The position numbers and the translations under genes were made by a program. A model generated the notes under the pieces. That model was given only the letters and a program-made list of their open reading frames with translations. It made no database searches and was not told where the DNA came from. This document shows, one piece after another, positions 43,506-54,946 of a stretch of DNA of 64,000 nucleotides (positions are counted from its first letter, which is position 1; the number at the start of each line of letters is the position of its first letter). Origin of the DNA: Verticillium longisporum (lineage: Eukaryota; Ascomycota; Sordariomycetes; Glomerellales; Plectosphaerellaceae); NCBI GenBank assembly GCA_019188255.1, contig JAETXT010000011.1, forward strand, positions 2,976,001 to 3,040,000, written 5' to 3'.

Positions 43506-45923
43506 CTATCGCCTCGCCTCGGCCGCGCGGTCCAGGTTGAACGCGGCGCTGATGAGCGCCAGGTGGCTGAACGCCTGCGGCGTGTTGCCCAGCTGCTCGC
43601 CCGAGCGGGCAATCTCCTCGGAGAACATGCTGAGGTGGTTCGAGAAGCTCAGGGCATTCTCAAACATGTTGACGGCCCGCGGCAGGTAGCGGGGCTCGTA
43701 GACGCTGGCGCGCGTCATGGCCTCGACGAGCCAAAAGGTGCACATGCTGAAGGCCCCCTCGCGGCCGCCAACGCCGTCCTCGGAGAGCTCCGTGTCGTAG
43801 CGGTAGACGAGGCCGGCGCTCGTGAGGCCGCCCTTCTCGGGGGCATGAGGATGCGATCCATCGTGCTGAGGAAGCGCGGGTCGTTGGGGGCGATGAAGAA
43901 GACGAGCGGCGCGATGAGGATGGACGAGTCGATCATCCTGTTGTTCTCGTAACTCTGCACAAAACTCTTCATCTCCTTGTTGTAGCCTGTTGGTCCGGGT
44001 CAGCTTTCTGCATGTCTCGAGTCGTCAGTCCTGTGAAGAACTCACCCTTGTCCATGATCTCCTCCATCAGATTGTCCCGTGCCGCGAGCCACTTGGCGCG
44101 GCTCGGGCAGGGCAGGTTGCGCTTCTCGGCGAGACGAATGCCGCGGTCAAAGGCTACCCAGAGCATGACTTTGGAGTATACAAAATTCTGCTTCTGGTTT
44201 CGAACCTCCCAGATCGACATGTCGGGCACTGAACAAACATTAGCAGGACGCTTTTACGCAGGCACAGCATCGCTACGTACAGTTGACGAGCGTGAGCACG
44301 AAATCTGGAGTACGCTGGTTAGCTCCAATCCATAGACTAGCAGGTAGGCCACATACCAAGCATATCTCTGACGGCGCACCACTGATCCCAGCTGATCGGC
44401 TTTCCGTACTTGTTGTACAGATAGATAGCATCCATCAGCTCGCCGTAGATATCAAATTGCTGGTGATCGGCGGCACCGTTTCCAATGCGCACGGGTTTGC
44501 TGCCGCGGTAGCCATCGAGATGACCGAGCTCGCTCTCGGGAATGTCCGTCTCACCCCGGATGGTGAACATGATAGGCAGAGCTCCCTCAGGGCCACGGGA
44601 CTTCAGAAAGCGTTCGCTGATGAAACCCATGTAAGCATCGGCTTCCTCTGAATACCCTAGGCGCAGTAGAATATAGATGGTGAAGCTCGAGTCTCGAACC
44701 CACGAGAATCGGTAGTCCCAGTTCCTGCCCGATCTGTCAGTTCCGAAGACCTTTGTGTCATACAGGTGAGCAACGCGCATACCTGACACCGCCAATGTCC
44801 TCGGGGACAGAGAAAGTCGGAGCTGCAATGATGGCGCCCGTCGGCTCATAGGTAAGCATCTTCAGAATCATCAAGCTCCGCTGCACCACTTCGCGCCAGC
44901 GCCCTTGTACTTGCTCCGCGAGATCCACTGGTACCAGAACGACTGTGTGTCGTGCTGCTGCTTGTCGAGCACATCCGTCGTGGCATTGTCCGTCACATGG
45001 TTCGGCATGTCCTTTCGGAGCACAAAGGAGACGGCTTGGCCCTCGTGGACCTTGATGCGGGCTACGACACCCTCGCCGGGCATGCCGTCCCGCTTCACCG
45101 TGTGAAAGCATATCCCTGGGGCAGCGCCTGCTTCGACATCGCCACGATCGACAATGGCGTCGAGTTGCAATTTTGTGTCCTTGCTGTGGAAAGTAGCCGT
45201 CCTGCTCTCGGCTCCTGGGTTGTAGGACGTCTGGAGGAGGGTCGTCGTATGCCCCTCCTGGGCGTAGTTGAAGGCCGGAAATATTTCAACATCTGAATAG
45301 GTGCTGCATCAGCAGCCGGAGGTAACTACCTGAGGGACGTCATACCGACCTAGCTCGAGTTCTCCTCGGATACACTCAACACGGCGGACGAGCCACTTCT
45401 TGAGCTCCTCCTGGATATGGTACGTCTCACGGTAGGCGCTGTGGCGGACATCCTTGTAGATGGCCGTGGCAGTTTTGGGACGCGGAAAGAAGTCGATGAG
45501 ATCAACTACACCCTCATCATGGATGTACCTCGTCTGAAGAATATTCGAAGACGGCAGATACTGCTGTCTTGACGCAGATGAGTTTCCGAGCCTGTATCAA
45601 GCGTGAATGAACGGACTCACTTGGTGGTGCATTGCATCTCAGCGGGGGGGCTGATGCTGAAGTGACCTCCCTTGTCCTTATCCAAGAGGCGACAGAAGAC
45701 GGAAGGCGAGTCAAAGTCAGGCCTACCCTTTCTAGTCAATTCTGGGCCATTCTCTGTAGTAGCAGCGCCGCGGCAGCACCCACCAGCACATGAAGTCCAC
45801 GGAACCGTTCATGCCGACGAGGGCACATGTGTGCATGTTTCCGATCATGCCATAGTCCTCAATGGGCAGGTAACCCGTGTTGGAGCTATTCTGGGCGTGT
45901 TTGGTGGAGCATTGATGAGCCAT
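43506..45923 (-). CDS. GH15-family glycoside hydrolase with trehalase-like N domain (two frame breaks)
   Basis: Eight exons (45923-45784, 45722-45621, 45567-45350, 45292-44783, 44724-44357, 44304-44281, 44228-44046, 43986-43506), 675 residues when repaired. The N-terminal beta-sandwich begins [20 protein letters not shown]. The (alpha/alpha)6 barrel holds [18 protein letters not shown], then an [13 protein letters not shown] segment, [16 protein letters not shown] and PDMSIWEVR. Glucan or trehalose hydrolysis is expected from the family; the exact substrate is unknown. No signal peptide is seen, so it is probably cytosolic. The frame breaks at 44902-44904 ([12 protein letters not shown]) and at G5 43839-43843 ([14 protein letters not shown]); one added base repairs each. 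Exon 6 is only 24 bases. Confidence 0.87.
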
Positions 45924-47468
45924 GGTGATGGCTAGATAGTTGCTGGCTGGTATTGGTGATCTGTAGGAATGGGCCGGATGGGGCGGAGATGGAGGCAATC
46001 GTGAAGCGACTGCCGTCAGCGCGAGGGAGTAAAATGACAAAAAGAGGTGCGTTGAACCAGTGCCTTGTTCAGCTCGGACTCAGGCCAGCTGCGGAACTCC
46101 ACGATGGCTTTCTGAGGACTGTCTGAAGGCTTATCCTCGCGGTGGGCATGACTGATCTAGATCCAGTCCCAGCTCGGCTGGCACCTGTACGCCGGATCTG
46201 GCAACGACACCTCCCCAGCTACCTCGGGACCTTGCCTTTCGTACCTCTTCCCTAGGTAGGGAGGTACCTTGTGTTACCTACGTAACCTTTCGAACCTAAA
46301 GCTCCGTTAGTGCTGGGGTAGGTACCTTAGGTATGTAATGTCCACGAGTGTCGGGCGACCGACGTCAGACTTAGTCAGCAGCGTCGGTCTCGTTTCATGG
46401 CATCATGGCCTCGTCACCCGCAGAGAGCCCTCAGGAATGTCTGGAATCATCTCCTCAACTGATCGACCTCGTTCTTGGCTCCCATGATTACAATCCATGC
46501 GCGCGCACAAAGTTTTGCGTATGTTCATTTAAACGACCTTGATTAGGATACTGTCTGAGATGACCAATCTGCGTCGGCTTTCATGTTTGCTTTTATCCCC
46601 AATCCTCTATAGCATGTACTGACTGGCCGAACGCCTTGGCCTGCAGAGTGGTGGTTGACCTCTAAGTGCGGCTAATCCCGAAGCCGAACTGGGTTGCCTG
46701 TTCTAGCAAGGCAGCGTCTGCCGGTGCCGCATGAGCGTCCCACAAGTAGGCAACCGCGAAGAAAGCCAGAGGCGCAATTTGGAAAGTACCATGATGATCG
46801 ATTCATGGCCCTCGGATCTGCGGACAGCATTCAAGGTACCCACTGATGCCTCCAGAATCAGAGCTAAGGCGGAGCAGAGAGGACTGAAATTGCGAGGGTG
46901 GTTCACGACAGTTGATTCTCCCCACCGACGAGTTCAATTGTCAGGACTGATGCCATGTTCTTTCGCTATTGTTTCTGGAAGCTTGGCTGTGAGCACTGGA
47001 TTTACAACAAGACGCCGTCGAGGTGTGTACAATAAAACGAAAATAGGAAACGGAAAAGAAGTGTCATGCCAGCATTTTACCGTGAAGATGTTGAGTGAGA
47101 ATGAAATAACCGTGAAATGCTCAGATCAGTATCATCTATACAAAGAGGATGGAAGGGGCACTCCTTGTTCTTTGTCAGTCATACCACACATACATTGATC
47201 CGTGATGAAGGCGAGTGAGCACGAATGCTCTCTTGGGTTCGGGACGGCCAGGCCGTCACAACTCTATTAGCCTGTTGTTTGCACAACTGGTCGACTTTCA
47301 CGTGATGTCCCGTGCCTTGGAGGTCCGTGCCGACGCCTGCCTGTACACTTGAGTGCACGTACCATAGGCATAGTGAATACCTAAGGTACCACAGGTATTT
47401 GGGATAACGGTTTATGGTTTTCCAAAATTGGCAACTACTTTGTCAGGAAGGGCTCGTCATTTCCTGCC
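45924..47468. other. Intergenic with CCTAGGTA-type cluster
   Basis: No convincing gene. A 155-codon open frame at 46731-47198 has no recognisable domain. CCTAGGTA-family elements lie at 46251-46335 and 47380-47397, the second just upstream of the coiled-coil gene. Confidence 0.5.
46251..46335. repeat. CCTAGGTA-family palindromic motif cluster
   Basis: Contains CCTAGGTAGG, GGTACC, TTACCTACGTAA (itself palindromic) and GGTAGGTACCTTAGGTA, in a stretch with no open frame. Confidence 0.6.
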
Positions 47469-48139
47469 ATGACAATCGAGATGGATCAAGCCGAGCAGCC
47501 AGATTTCGGACGCATTCAGCAATCCTTCGTTGCGCTGGGGGACCAGTTTGCGCTGTGCGCGAACATCCCAGCGGCGACCGAGGGTGTGTCCATTTCGCGA
47601 CAGTTAGAGACGATCACAGTGTCGATACGCGAGATCAGTGCTCGAGTTCAACAGGTCGATGCTCGAGTTCAACAGGTCGATGCTCGAGTTCAACAGGTCG
47701 ATGCCCGAGTTTCGCAGCTCGATATACGTCTTGATGGACATATGAACCAGATCAACACTCGCATGGCTGCTGAGTGAGTTGCTGTGTGAATTGTTGTCGC
47801 GCCAGAACTAACAAGAGTCGTGGTAGAGCAGCGAACAGGCTGTACTGCAACGAGAACAAGGCAGCGACCGTGCCGGACTCCGGGTTGCAGCCACTACTGG
47901 ATGTACAGACCGGACAACCTATCGAAGGGTTCCCCGAGACATTGGGCGCCATAGATGCCCTGAATGGTGTGCATTCCTCGTGTTGTTGTTTCCTTGGACG
48001 GGAGTGCTGACGTCCGTTAACAGGAGCGAATACATCACGGATTTTGCGTGCCCTTGGATTGTCTATCGACGGGACCTTACGAGAGAAACGGCGACGTGTA
48101 AAGCTCGCCGTCGGAGTTGGCCTTGTCATGCCACTGTAA
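47469..48139 (+). CDS. Fungal coiled-coil protein with internal 21-bp repeats
   Basis: Exons 47469-47773, 47827-47966 and 48024-48139, 186 residues. An N-terminal region is followed by a coiled coil made of four heptad repeats (ISARVQQVD, ARVQQVD, ARVQQVD, ARVSQLD), then RLDGHMNQINTRMAAE. The second exon encodes NRLYCNENKAATVPDSGLQP and a hydrophobic stretch ending GAIDAL. The last exon reads RILRALGLSIDGTLREKRRR and ends VGLVMPL. Short fungal proteins with this coil, an -LxPL-V-TG--IxxFP- core and an ILRALGL...EKR tail occur in multi-copy families; their function is not known to me. No signal peptide. Splice sites are canonical and the frame is intact. Confidence 0.72.
47640..47723 (+). repeat. 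Coding tandem repeat, 21 bp x 4
   Basis: Three identical 21-base units (gctcgagttcaacaggtcga and one more base) followed by a diverged fourth. Identical DNA over three units indicates recent expansion. One unit equals one coiled-coil heptad, so length changes would keep the coil in register. Confidence 0.9.
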
Positions 48140-49164
48140 TGTGTGCATCCCCTTTACTGCTATGAGGGTATCATATGGGGCGCACACAGGTGTGAGATAC
48201 CAAAGCGAGACCACTGCACGTTCAGAGACGATGACGTGGAGAGATGATTACGTCTAGAGATAGCTGCCGACTTTTACAGTTGATGCCGTTCAGAGATGAT
48301 GCTGTTCAGAGATGATGCCGTTCAGAAATGATGACGTTTAGACATGATTACATCCAGACATGATCCAGCGGGCCATGTTGTGATTGGCATAGGCATGTGA
48401 TACATCCATCTACTAACCGGGGGCAGATGCATGAGCCTGAAAACGCAGAGGCAAACACAGTCGAGCAGTGAGACTGGGTAGGCGGCTCGATCCTGAAAGC
48501 TTTTAGCACGGTCCCAGGAAAGGGAACCCTCGCATGGGGTGCAGAAGCAGTGTGCTGGCATCATGCGACACACGATGGCCCCCTCATCACCTGCATCTCC
48601 TCGTCCCCAGCTGTCCCTTAGTCCCAAATCTTTACAAGGGGGGTGTCCCCGAGCCTTCCCCAAGTCCCGCCTGTGGCCGACCCTAATGAGCGACCCAACT
48701 GCAAGCGAGTCCACTGGAGATGCGCCAAGACACCCCACCGATCCACGACACACACGACAGGGGCCAACGGATGGGAAGGACCATCCCTTCCGCAGGTTCG
48801 CCCAGCCACTCCTACCTTGCCACCCATACCTTTCTGGTCCTAACCGCCTGCCCAGACCGAGGACGAACGTGCCTGGCTCGGGTAGCAGCTGCCCAGCAAA
48901 CCGACTGACTTTGCACTTGTGACCGCCAGAAGTGACCCACTGGTGGATCCCGCCCAACCCTGCTGTGCGCGAAGTGGACCGTGTGGTGGCTGTAGCCGTG
49001 GACCTGCCGTGGTATGGTATGGTCAACCGGCACGCTGCTGACTGGAGACTGGAGACTGGAGCCCTGGGCACATCTCGTCTCCTCACTCCAAGACAGGACT
49101 GGACCAGTACTGCCACTTGGACCGGCACTGGATCGTGCATCGGGGCCAGGCACGAATTGAAAAC
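48140..49164. other. Intergenic with a minisatellite
   Basis: Open frames here (longest 272 codons on the minus strand) show no domain and look like composition artefacts. The part next to 49164 is the promoter and leader of the transporter. Confidence 0.45.
48221..48366 (+). repeat. Degenerate minisatellite, about 16 bp x 9
   Basis: Units resemble AGAGATGATGCCGTTC with substitutions mostly at CG/TG and A/G positions. It lies about 80 bases after the stop codon of the coiled-coil gene. Confidence 0.7.
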
Positions 49165-51207
49165 ATGTCACCTCCTTCACCATCTCTTGACCGCCTTCTT
49201 GACCCTACATCTGCTTCACCTCCCTCCTCCGGACGGTCACGACCATCCCTAGATACCCCATCCTCCCACAACCAGGACCAACCCACTCGCCCATCCTCTC
49301 CCTCTCCTCTCGACGGCGTCTACGATCTCGAACCGCTTCCCGAACCCCTGTCTGGTCCATCCACCCACGCGACCACCTCGAATGCCCTCACACACTCGAT
49401 AGCGTCCTCCTCGTCTTCCTCTCCGTTTGCCGCCACTGGTCCCTCGTCCGGCCCCATCATTGAGATGGAACCAATGACCGGTGCCGGCCATCGCCGGCGC
49501 CGCAGCAGTCTCATGCAGAGCGTCGGCGCAAGCACGCCTGACAGAGCCGCCCGCCCTCGCGCACAGTCGCTTCGAACACCCGGCGCCCGAGCACCAGGCG
49601 GCCTTGCTGAGGAGCCGAAGATCTCGGAGGAAGCTCCAGACGCTTTCCCATCAGCCTCTGCAGATCCCGCGGACGACAGCTTCTCGGACGAGGACCTACA
49701 TGATGACGAGGAGACGGGGCTCACAAAGAAGGACAAGAGGCGGAAGCGGCAGAAGAAGAGACGCAACACACTACTCGACCAGAGGATAGCAAGAGGAGGT
49801 GATATCACAGCGGAGGAGAAGAAGGAGGCCGATCACAACGTCGTCAGGAACCTGGCCATAAACGCTTCGTTGATCCTGTTGTGGTACATTTTCTCACTGA
49901 GCATCTCTTTGGTACGTCGCGACATCCCCATCAGCCCGTTCTCTCCGTGCGCTCCGAAGCTCACTCTCCGTTCCCGTTGTCCTACAGTACAACAAGTGGA
50001 TGTTCGACAAGGATCGTCTCAATTTCGCATTCCCCCTATTCACAACAAGCTGTCACATGCTTGTCCAGTTTGCCCTCTCCGGCCTGGTTCTCTACTTCAT
50101 CCCGTCATTACGACCTCACAATGCCCAACACAACTCGGATGCCGGTCGGTCACGACACGAGACGGAACCCGATCGGCCCTTGATGTCGAAACTATTCTAC
50201 CTCACGCGCATCGGACCTTGCGGCGCGGCAACAGGGCTCGACATTGGCTTGGGCAACACGTCCCTCAAGTTTATCACCTTGACCTTCTACAGTACGTCAT
50301 CACAGACTCTTACGCCGTCCGTCGCTGCTGCCCTTGCTAACCTTATGAAGCCATGTGCAAGTCTTCGTCTTTAGCATTCGTCCTGATCTTCGCCTTCATC
50401 TTCCGACTCGAAAAACCGACCTGGAGACTTGTTGCCATCATAGCCACCATGACTGCCGGCGTCGTTCTCATGGTATCAGGCGAGGTCGAGTTCAAGCTCG
50501 GTGGCTTCGTCCTCGTCATTTCCGCCGCCTTCTTCTCTGGTTTCCGCTGGGCCCTCACCCAGATTCTTCTACTGCGAAACCCTGCCACATCCAACCCCTT
50601 TTCTAGCATTTTCTTTCTAGCACCCGTCATGTTTGTGGTTTTGATGGCAATCGCCATCCCCGTCGAAGGATTCCCTGCGCTCTTCGAAGGACTCAAAGCA
50701 CTCGTTAACGAGTGGGGCATCATCATGACCCCCCTTTTCCTGCTGTTCCCCGGCTGTATCGCCTTTCTCATGACGGCTTCCGAGTTCGCTCTGCTGCAAC
50801 GGACCTCGGTGGTCACGTTGTCGATTGCTGGAATTTTCAAAGAGGTCGTCACCATTTCAGCCGCCGCCCTCGTGTTCGAAGACCATCTCACTCCCGTCAC
50901 CGCCGTTGGGCTTGTCACCACTTGGCTTGCCATTGTCCCCTACAACTGGATGAAGAGTCGTCAGATGCAACAGGACGCCCAAGAGGTTGTCCATCGGGGT
51001 CACGCGGAGCCGCGCAGCGCTTCCATCGACAGCGGGAGTGATACCGAAGACGTCGTCGGCGAGCAAGCTGGTCTGCTAGCACGGTCGAGTGCCGATATTG
51101 ACGATAACCTCGTTACTCTCGATGGCGACATTATTCCCAATCCCGCCCAGGACGCACATTTTGAAGCTCAGGAGTCTCGGACGGCACAAGCTCATCGGGA
51201 TAATTGA
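49165..51207 (+). CDS. Triose-phosphate-translocator-family membrane transporter
   Basis: Exons 49165-49911, 49988-50291 and 50351-51207, 635 residues. Residues 1-220 are a Ser/Pro-rich then acidic and basic cytosolic tail (KKDKRRKRQKKRRN). About ten membrane segments follow, starting NLAINASLILLWYIFSLSISL, with YNKWMF, GLGNTSLKFITLTFYTMCKS, VSGEVEFKLGGFVLV, FRWALTQILL and LTPVTAVGLVTTWLAIVPYN. These are the marks of the TPT/nucleotide-sugar group, closest to the SLC35C2-like fungal branch. A hydrophilic C-terminal tail follows. A Golgi or ER location and a nucleotide-sugar or phosphorylated substrate are expected, but the substrate is unknown. The start at 49165 is the first ATG in frame. 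Confidence 0.88.
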
Positions 51208-51674
51208 GCAGCCCATGACTGGTCATTCGTTGAGAGAAATCTTTCTATATGTATTTCGGCAATTTTTTTTTGGAAGGGGTCAGCATGCGACGCCAAAGAT
51301 GGCGAGCGCTGAAGCAGAAGATGAGAAGAAGACGGCGGTACATAAGCCTTGTGAGCCTTTTGGATCTAGTCAGAAGGGCCAGAGGCATGCCGTATGGTGC
51401 GTGGAGGAGCAGATCACATGCGTGCTCGCAAGAGGCGATTGGGCTGCTATATTTGATCTGATGATACCCCGAATACAACTCCGGACGAGGATTGACACAT
51501 CACTGCGTGCTCCCTGATCGAGTATTAAAATACTTTATTGAATCTGAATGCCCCATGCGCCTTATCCATGCAGCGTGCTTTGTATAGAAAGTGTTGCAAC
51601 ACAAGACTGTTGCCCAAATCATTCAACCCTTCACGCCGTTGCGCGTTTGTTTTCCCCAAGTGGGCATTATCCCC
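51208..51674. other. Gap between convergent transporter and RNA-binding genes
   Basis: About 470 bases of trailer sequence with no gene recognised. Confidence 0.5.
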
Positions 51675-52796
51675 CTAACCCAGCAGGCGGAGGCCATTCT
51701 TCGTCTTCTGTCCCGGCTTCGATACGCCCCCGTGATGCACCGGTCCCAAGGTAGCATCGCCGCCACCCTCCTGCCTGCCGCCCACGCCGCTGCCGTTGCC
51801 ACCGCGGTTCTTGTTCTTGTTGTCCTTGCCGTGCTTCCCACGGCCTTTCTCCTTGACGTTGGTGACCTTGATCTCCGTGTTGGCCTTGCGCACGACGACG
51901 GGGTGGCTCTGGATGTACTTGCCGTTCATCTCCTTGGCAGCCTGGAAAAAGTCGTCGGCGTCGCTAAAGGCAACAAAGCCGAAGCCCTTGGACTTGGACG
52001 TGCGCTTGTCGCGGACAACGCGAGCCTTGGCGCCCGAGGACCTGCGCGCATGGGCCTGGAGGAGGGACTCGTCCGTCACCTCGCCGGCGAGGTTGCCGAC
52101 AAAGAGGCGCAGGTGCGATGGGTCCCACTCGACGAGCGTGTCGTCTGTCCACTTTTTGCCGCCGCCTTCGCGGACGACCGTCTTCTTCTTGTCGCCTGTG
52201 GCGGCGGCCGCGGCGTCGGGGTCCGGGCCGGGGATGGTCGAAGGCGCGGAGCCCGGGGTTGATGAGGAGGCGCCTGCGGCGTCGCGGCCGGAGTAGGCGC
52301 TCTGCCATTGGGCTATTTGGGCGGCGAGCTCGGGGTCGTAAGAGGGGTCGGCGGCGGCGGCCGTGCCGGGGGCGGGAAAGGGGTTACGGATCTGAGGGCC
52401 GGCGCCGTAGGATGCTGCGCTCGCTGGCGCGTTGTAGGCGCCTTGCTGGTAGGTGTTGCTGCTGCTGCTGCTCGGTTGCTGCGGCTGCTGGGGGTACCGG
52501 TACGGTTGTGACTGCGCCTGGTAGGGGGCGGCGCTCATGGAGGATGCGGGCTGCTGGTAGGTGGGGTAGGAGGAAGGGCCGTACTGGCCGGCGGCGGGGG
52601 CCCTGCCGGCGCCATAGCGGGGAGCGCGGGAGTAGGAAGATTGGGCGGGTGTGAAGGCCGGCTTGAAGGAGGACTTGAAGCCGCCGCCGCTGCCGCCTGA
52701 GGCTGCGCTGGCTGAAGGAGGCGGACGGGCGGGCAGTGAGGGGTGCGACGAGTTGGATGAGGCGTTTGAGATACCTGGAGGGGGCGGGTAGGCCAT
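51675..52796 (-). CDS. RBM42-like RNA-binding protein with one RRM
   Basis: Intronless, 373 residues. Residues 1-200 are low-complexity Pro/Ser/Gln/Tyr/Ala. The segment WTDDTLVEWDPSHLRLFVGNL introduces one RNA-recognition motif with RNP2 LFVGNL and RNP1 KGFGFVAF, and continues AAKEMNGKYIQSHPVVVRKA and TEIKVTNVKEKGRG. The WxDDTLxEWDPxHxRLFVGNL lead-in is the RBM42-family signature. A Lys/Asn/Gly-rich tail follows. A role in mRNA processing or stability is inferred from the family. Within the RRM the first-helix region (QAHARRSSGA) departs from the usual QAFxxYPS pattern, which could be divergence or two compensating base errors. Confidence 0.85.
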   Translation of the reverse strand: MAYPPPPGISNASSNSSHPSLPARPPPSASAASGGSGGGFKSSFKPAFTPAQSSYSRAPRYGAGRAPAAGQYGPSSYPTYQQPASSMSAAPYQAQSQPYRYPQQPQQPSSSSSNTYQQGAYNAPASAASYGAGPQIRNPFPAPGTAAAADPSYDPELAAQIAQWQSAYSGRDAAGASSSTPGSAPSTIPGPDPDAAAAATGDKKKTVVREGGGKKWTDDTLVEWDPSHLRLFVGNLAGEVTDESLLQAHARRSSGAKARVVRDKRTSKSKGFGFVAFSDADDFFQAAKEMNGKYIQSHPVVVRKANTEIKVTNVKEKGRGKHGKDNKNKNRGGNGSGVGGRQEGGGDATLGPVHHGGVSKPGQKTKNGLRLLG

Positions 52797-54946
52797 GATG
52801 AATGAACTGTGCTTTTTGGGAACAACGCGGTTTGGTGCTGGCTGTTATGGAACGTACCTCTGAGCCGGTTTCCTGCTCAAAGAGTGCCTGCGTTTGAGTG
52901 GAGGGGATTTTTAATCGGTATTGTGAGTGTCAAAGCGACGAGATATCGGTCGTATTGAAGTTTGGCGCAAACTGTAATGGCGATCGTGTTGTCGTGATGT
53001 TGATGCAGGTGGAAAAATCCGTATCCACTTCAGCCTTGGACGGATGGGAGCCTGGTGCGGGATGTGTGGCGTTTTCCCATGTAATCACGTGCACAGAGGC
53101 TGCAATGTGTGGCTGGAGCGGGACGACCCCCCACGCTGTTCATGGTTCTCCGGAAAATTTGGTCGCGAGGGAATTGTTGGCCATGACATCTCCTTGACTT
53201 CTGCCGGTCTAATCAGTCATGTCACGGCGGAGTCTCCGCGGAGTCTTCGGGCGGGCGCCCGGTGGCTCGGTGCAGCCCCGAAGACGGCTGGATGCGACAT
53301 TTTTGTCACGATTCATCCGTATTTAGCGTGGATCCCAACGGATAAGAACGCCTGAGCTCAATTCGCTGGGCTCGAGCTTCGAGCCTCACAGGCCTCCGGA
53401 TGTCAGGAGGGGGGGTTCATTAACAGAGACGCCCGAGGCGGAACCTCCACGAGTGAGGGAGCAGAATTGTCGGGCAGAAACCGGAATGCAAATGCTGGCT
53501 ATCCTTCAGGATTCCGAAACCCTTGGGATGAACGCCATCTCAGGACGAGGCAGGGGTGCCAGGCGAGGCTGAGAACATGGCCATGGTGCCCCTCAAAAGA
53601 AACGCATTTGCGAGGGGCACGCACTGTCACCATCAGGAGGGCCCGAACTTCCGCGCATAGAGGGAGGCGGTGCGATTTAGGCCGAAGGCAGCCCGACAGT
53701 CAGTCATGGCCAGAGGCAATTCAACGAGGTCGCAGGCGTTCCCATTTTATTCGGCCTGGAAGGTTGGGGGTCATTTGGGGGTCACTTCATACCAATTGAT
53801 GCAGGCGCGCCGGATTTCGAAACCTCTGGGCTTTACAACTAGCCTTGGGAGGTGTCCGTAGTCGCAGTCGCAGATCGCGTTCCCTGGAACACCCGCAGTG
53901 TGAGGCAGAAACTGGCATGGCGAGCGGCCAATGGGATGGTTCGGCCGAAGCGGATTCGGACCACAGTGCCCAAGGGTTCTACAGGTAAAGGGGGGTCCAC
54001 GATGGCTTCGTGTCCCACGTCACGTCCACCGGCCGGGCTGGTTTGTTTGGGCTGAACCAGTGATGCGGGCCATGGGCCGCTTGGTTCAGGCTGCCCCTCC
54101 ATGCGCGCCCATGACGACGCTGCTCTGAGGGAGTGGCGCGCAGTAGATGATGCTCGGTGCTTGATCAGCAAGGATTTCGCAAGTCATGTTTGATGTTTGG
54201 GGTGTATGCGACGTTTGTCCAGGCACTATGGTACTGTGTAGCAAGGACGGCATTTTTTTCTTCTTTTTCTTCCGCCCTCAATCTGTCAGTAGATGGTTCG
54301 TTCTCTCCTTGATATGTGTGTACATGGATCGCGGAAACATATTTGCTTTACTGTATGATGCTGATTGCAAGCGGCAGTCGAAGCGAAAGCAGACCGAGCT
54401 CACCACCCCACGCGCGCCTGGCAATCTTCAGCGTCATAATCGATCCAATGCCCGCTAAAACCCTATGTTGGACCGTGGCACGCCGCGGCGTTAAGCCCAG
54501 TGCAGACGAGAGATTCTCCATGTCGCATCTCCTAGCAACCAGGATCAAGACCCAAAATCACCCCGCCGCTCACAGCAAGCAGGTAAGGAGGGGAGGGGGG
54601 GGGAGGGGAGAAGAGGCAGCCCCACCCCTCATTGCCCCTCCCTCACCTCCCGGCCAGGCACTGTGACACCCGCCGATGATTGGGGCGCTCTGTCATCGCC
54701 CATCCCATCCTAGGTATCCCCATGAGCCTAGAGCCTAGAGCCTGAGCCTGGAGCCTATGAGCCAGGAACTCCGTAATAATAACTTCCGCACCCCCCTCAG
54801 CTCTTGTCTGCTCCGGTTCGGTTCGGTTCGCCTGGAGATAAATATCTACACCTCTCCTCCCACCACTTTCTTCCCTCCCCGCTGAAGCCACCTTGCTGCT
54901 GTAACTTCAATCGCAAGCAATCCGATCCCACCAAACGACCTTCATC
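52797..54946. other. Intergenic region upstream of 6PGDH
   Basis: About 2.1 kb without a recognised gene. Contains A/G-rich simple sequence near 54590-54615 and a CCTAGAGCCTAGAGCCTGAGC tract at 54727-54755. The last 150 bases are a pyrimidine-rich leader. Confidence 0.5.

Noticed and set aside
46731..47198. A 155-codon open frame as a gene
   Set aside because: No domain, signal, intron evidence or regulatory context; codon use looks random.
48322..49140. A 272-codon minus frame as a gene
   Set aside because: No recognisable domain. It overlaps a minisatellite and the promoter of the transporter.
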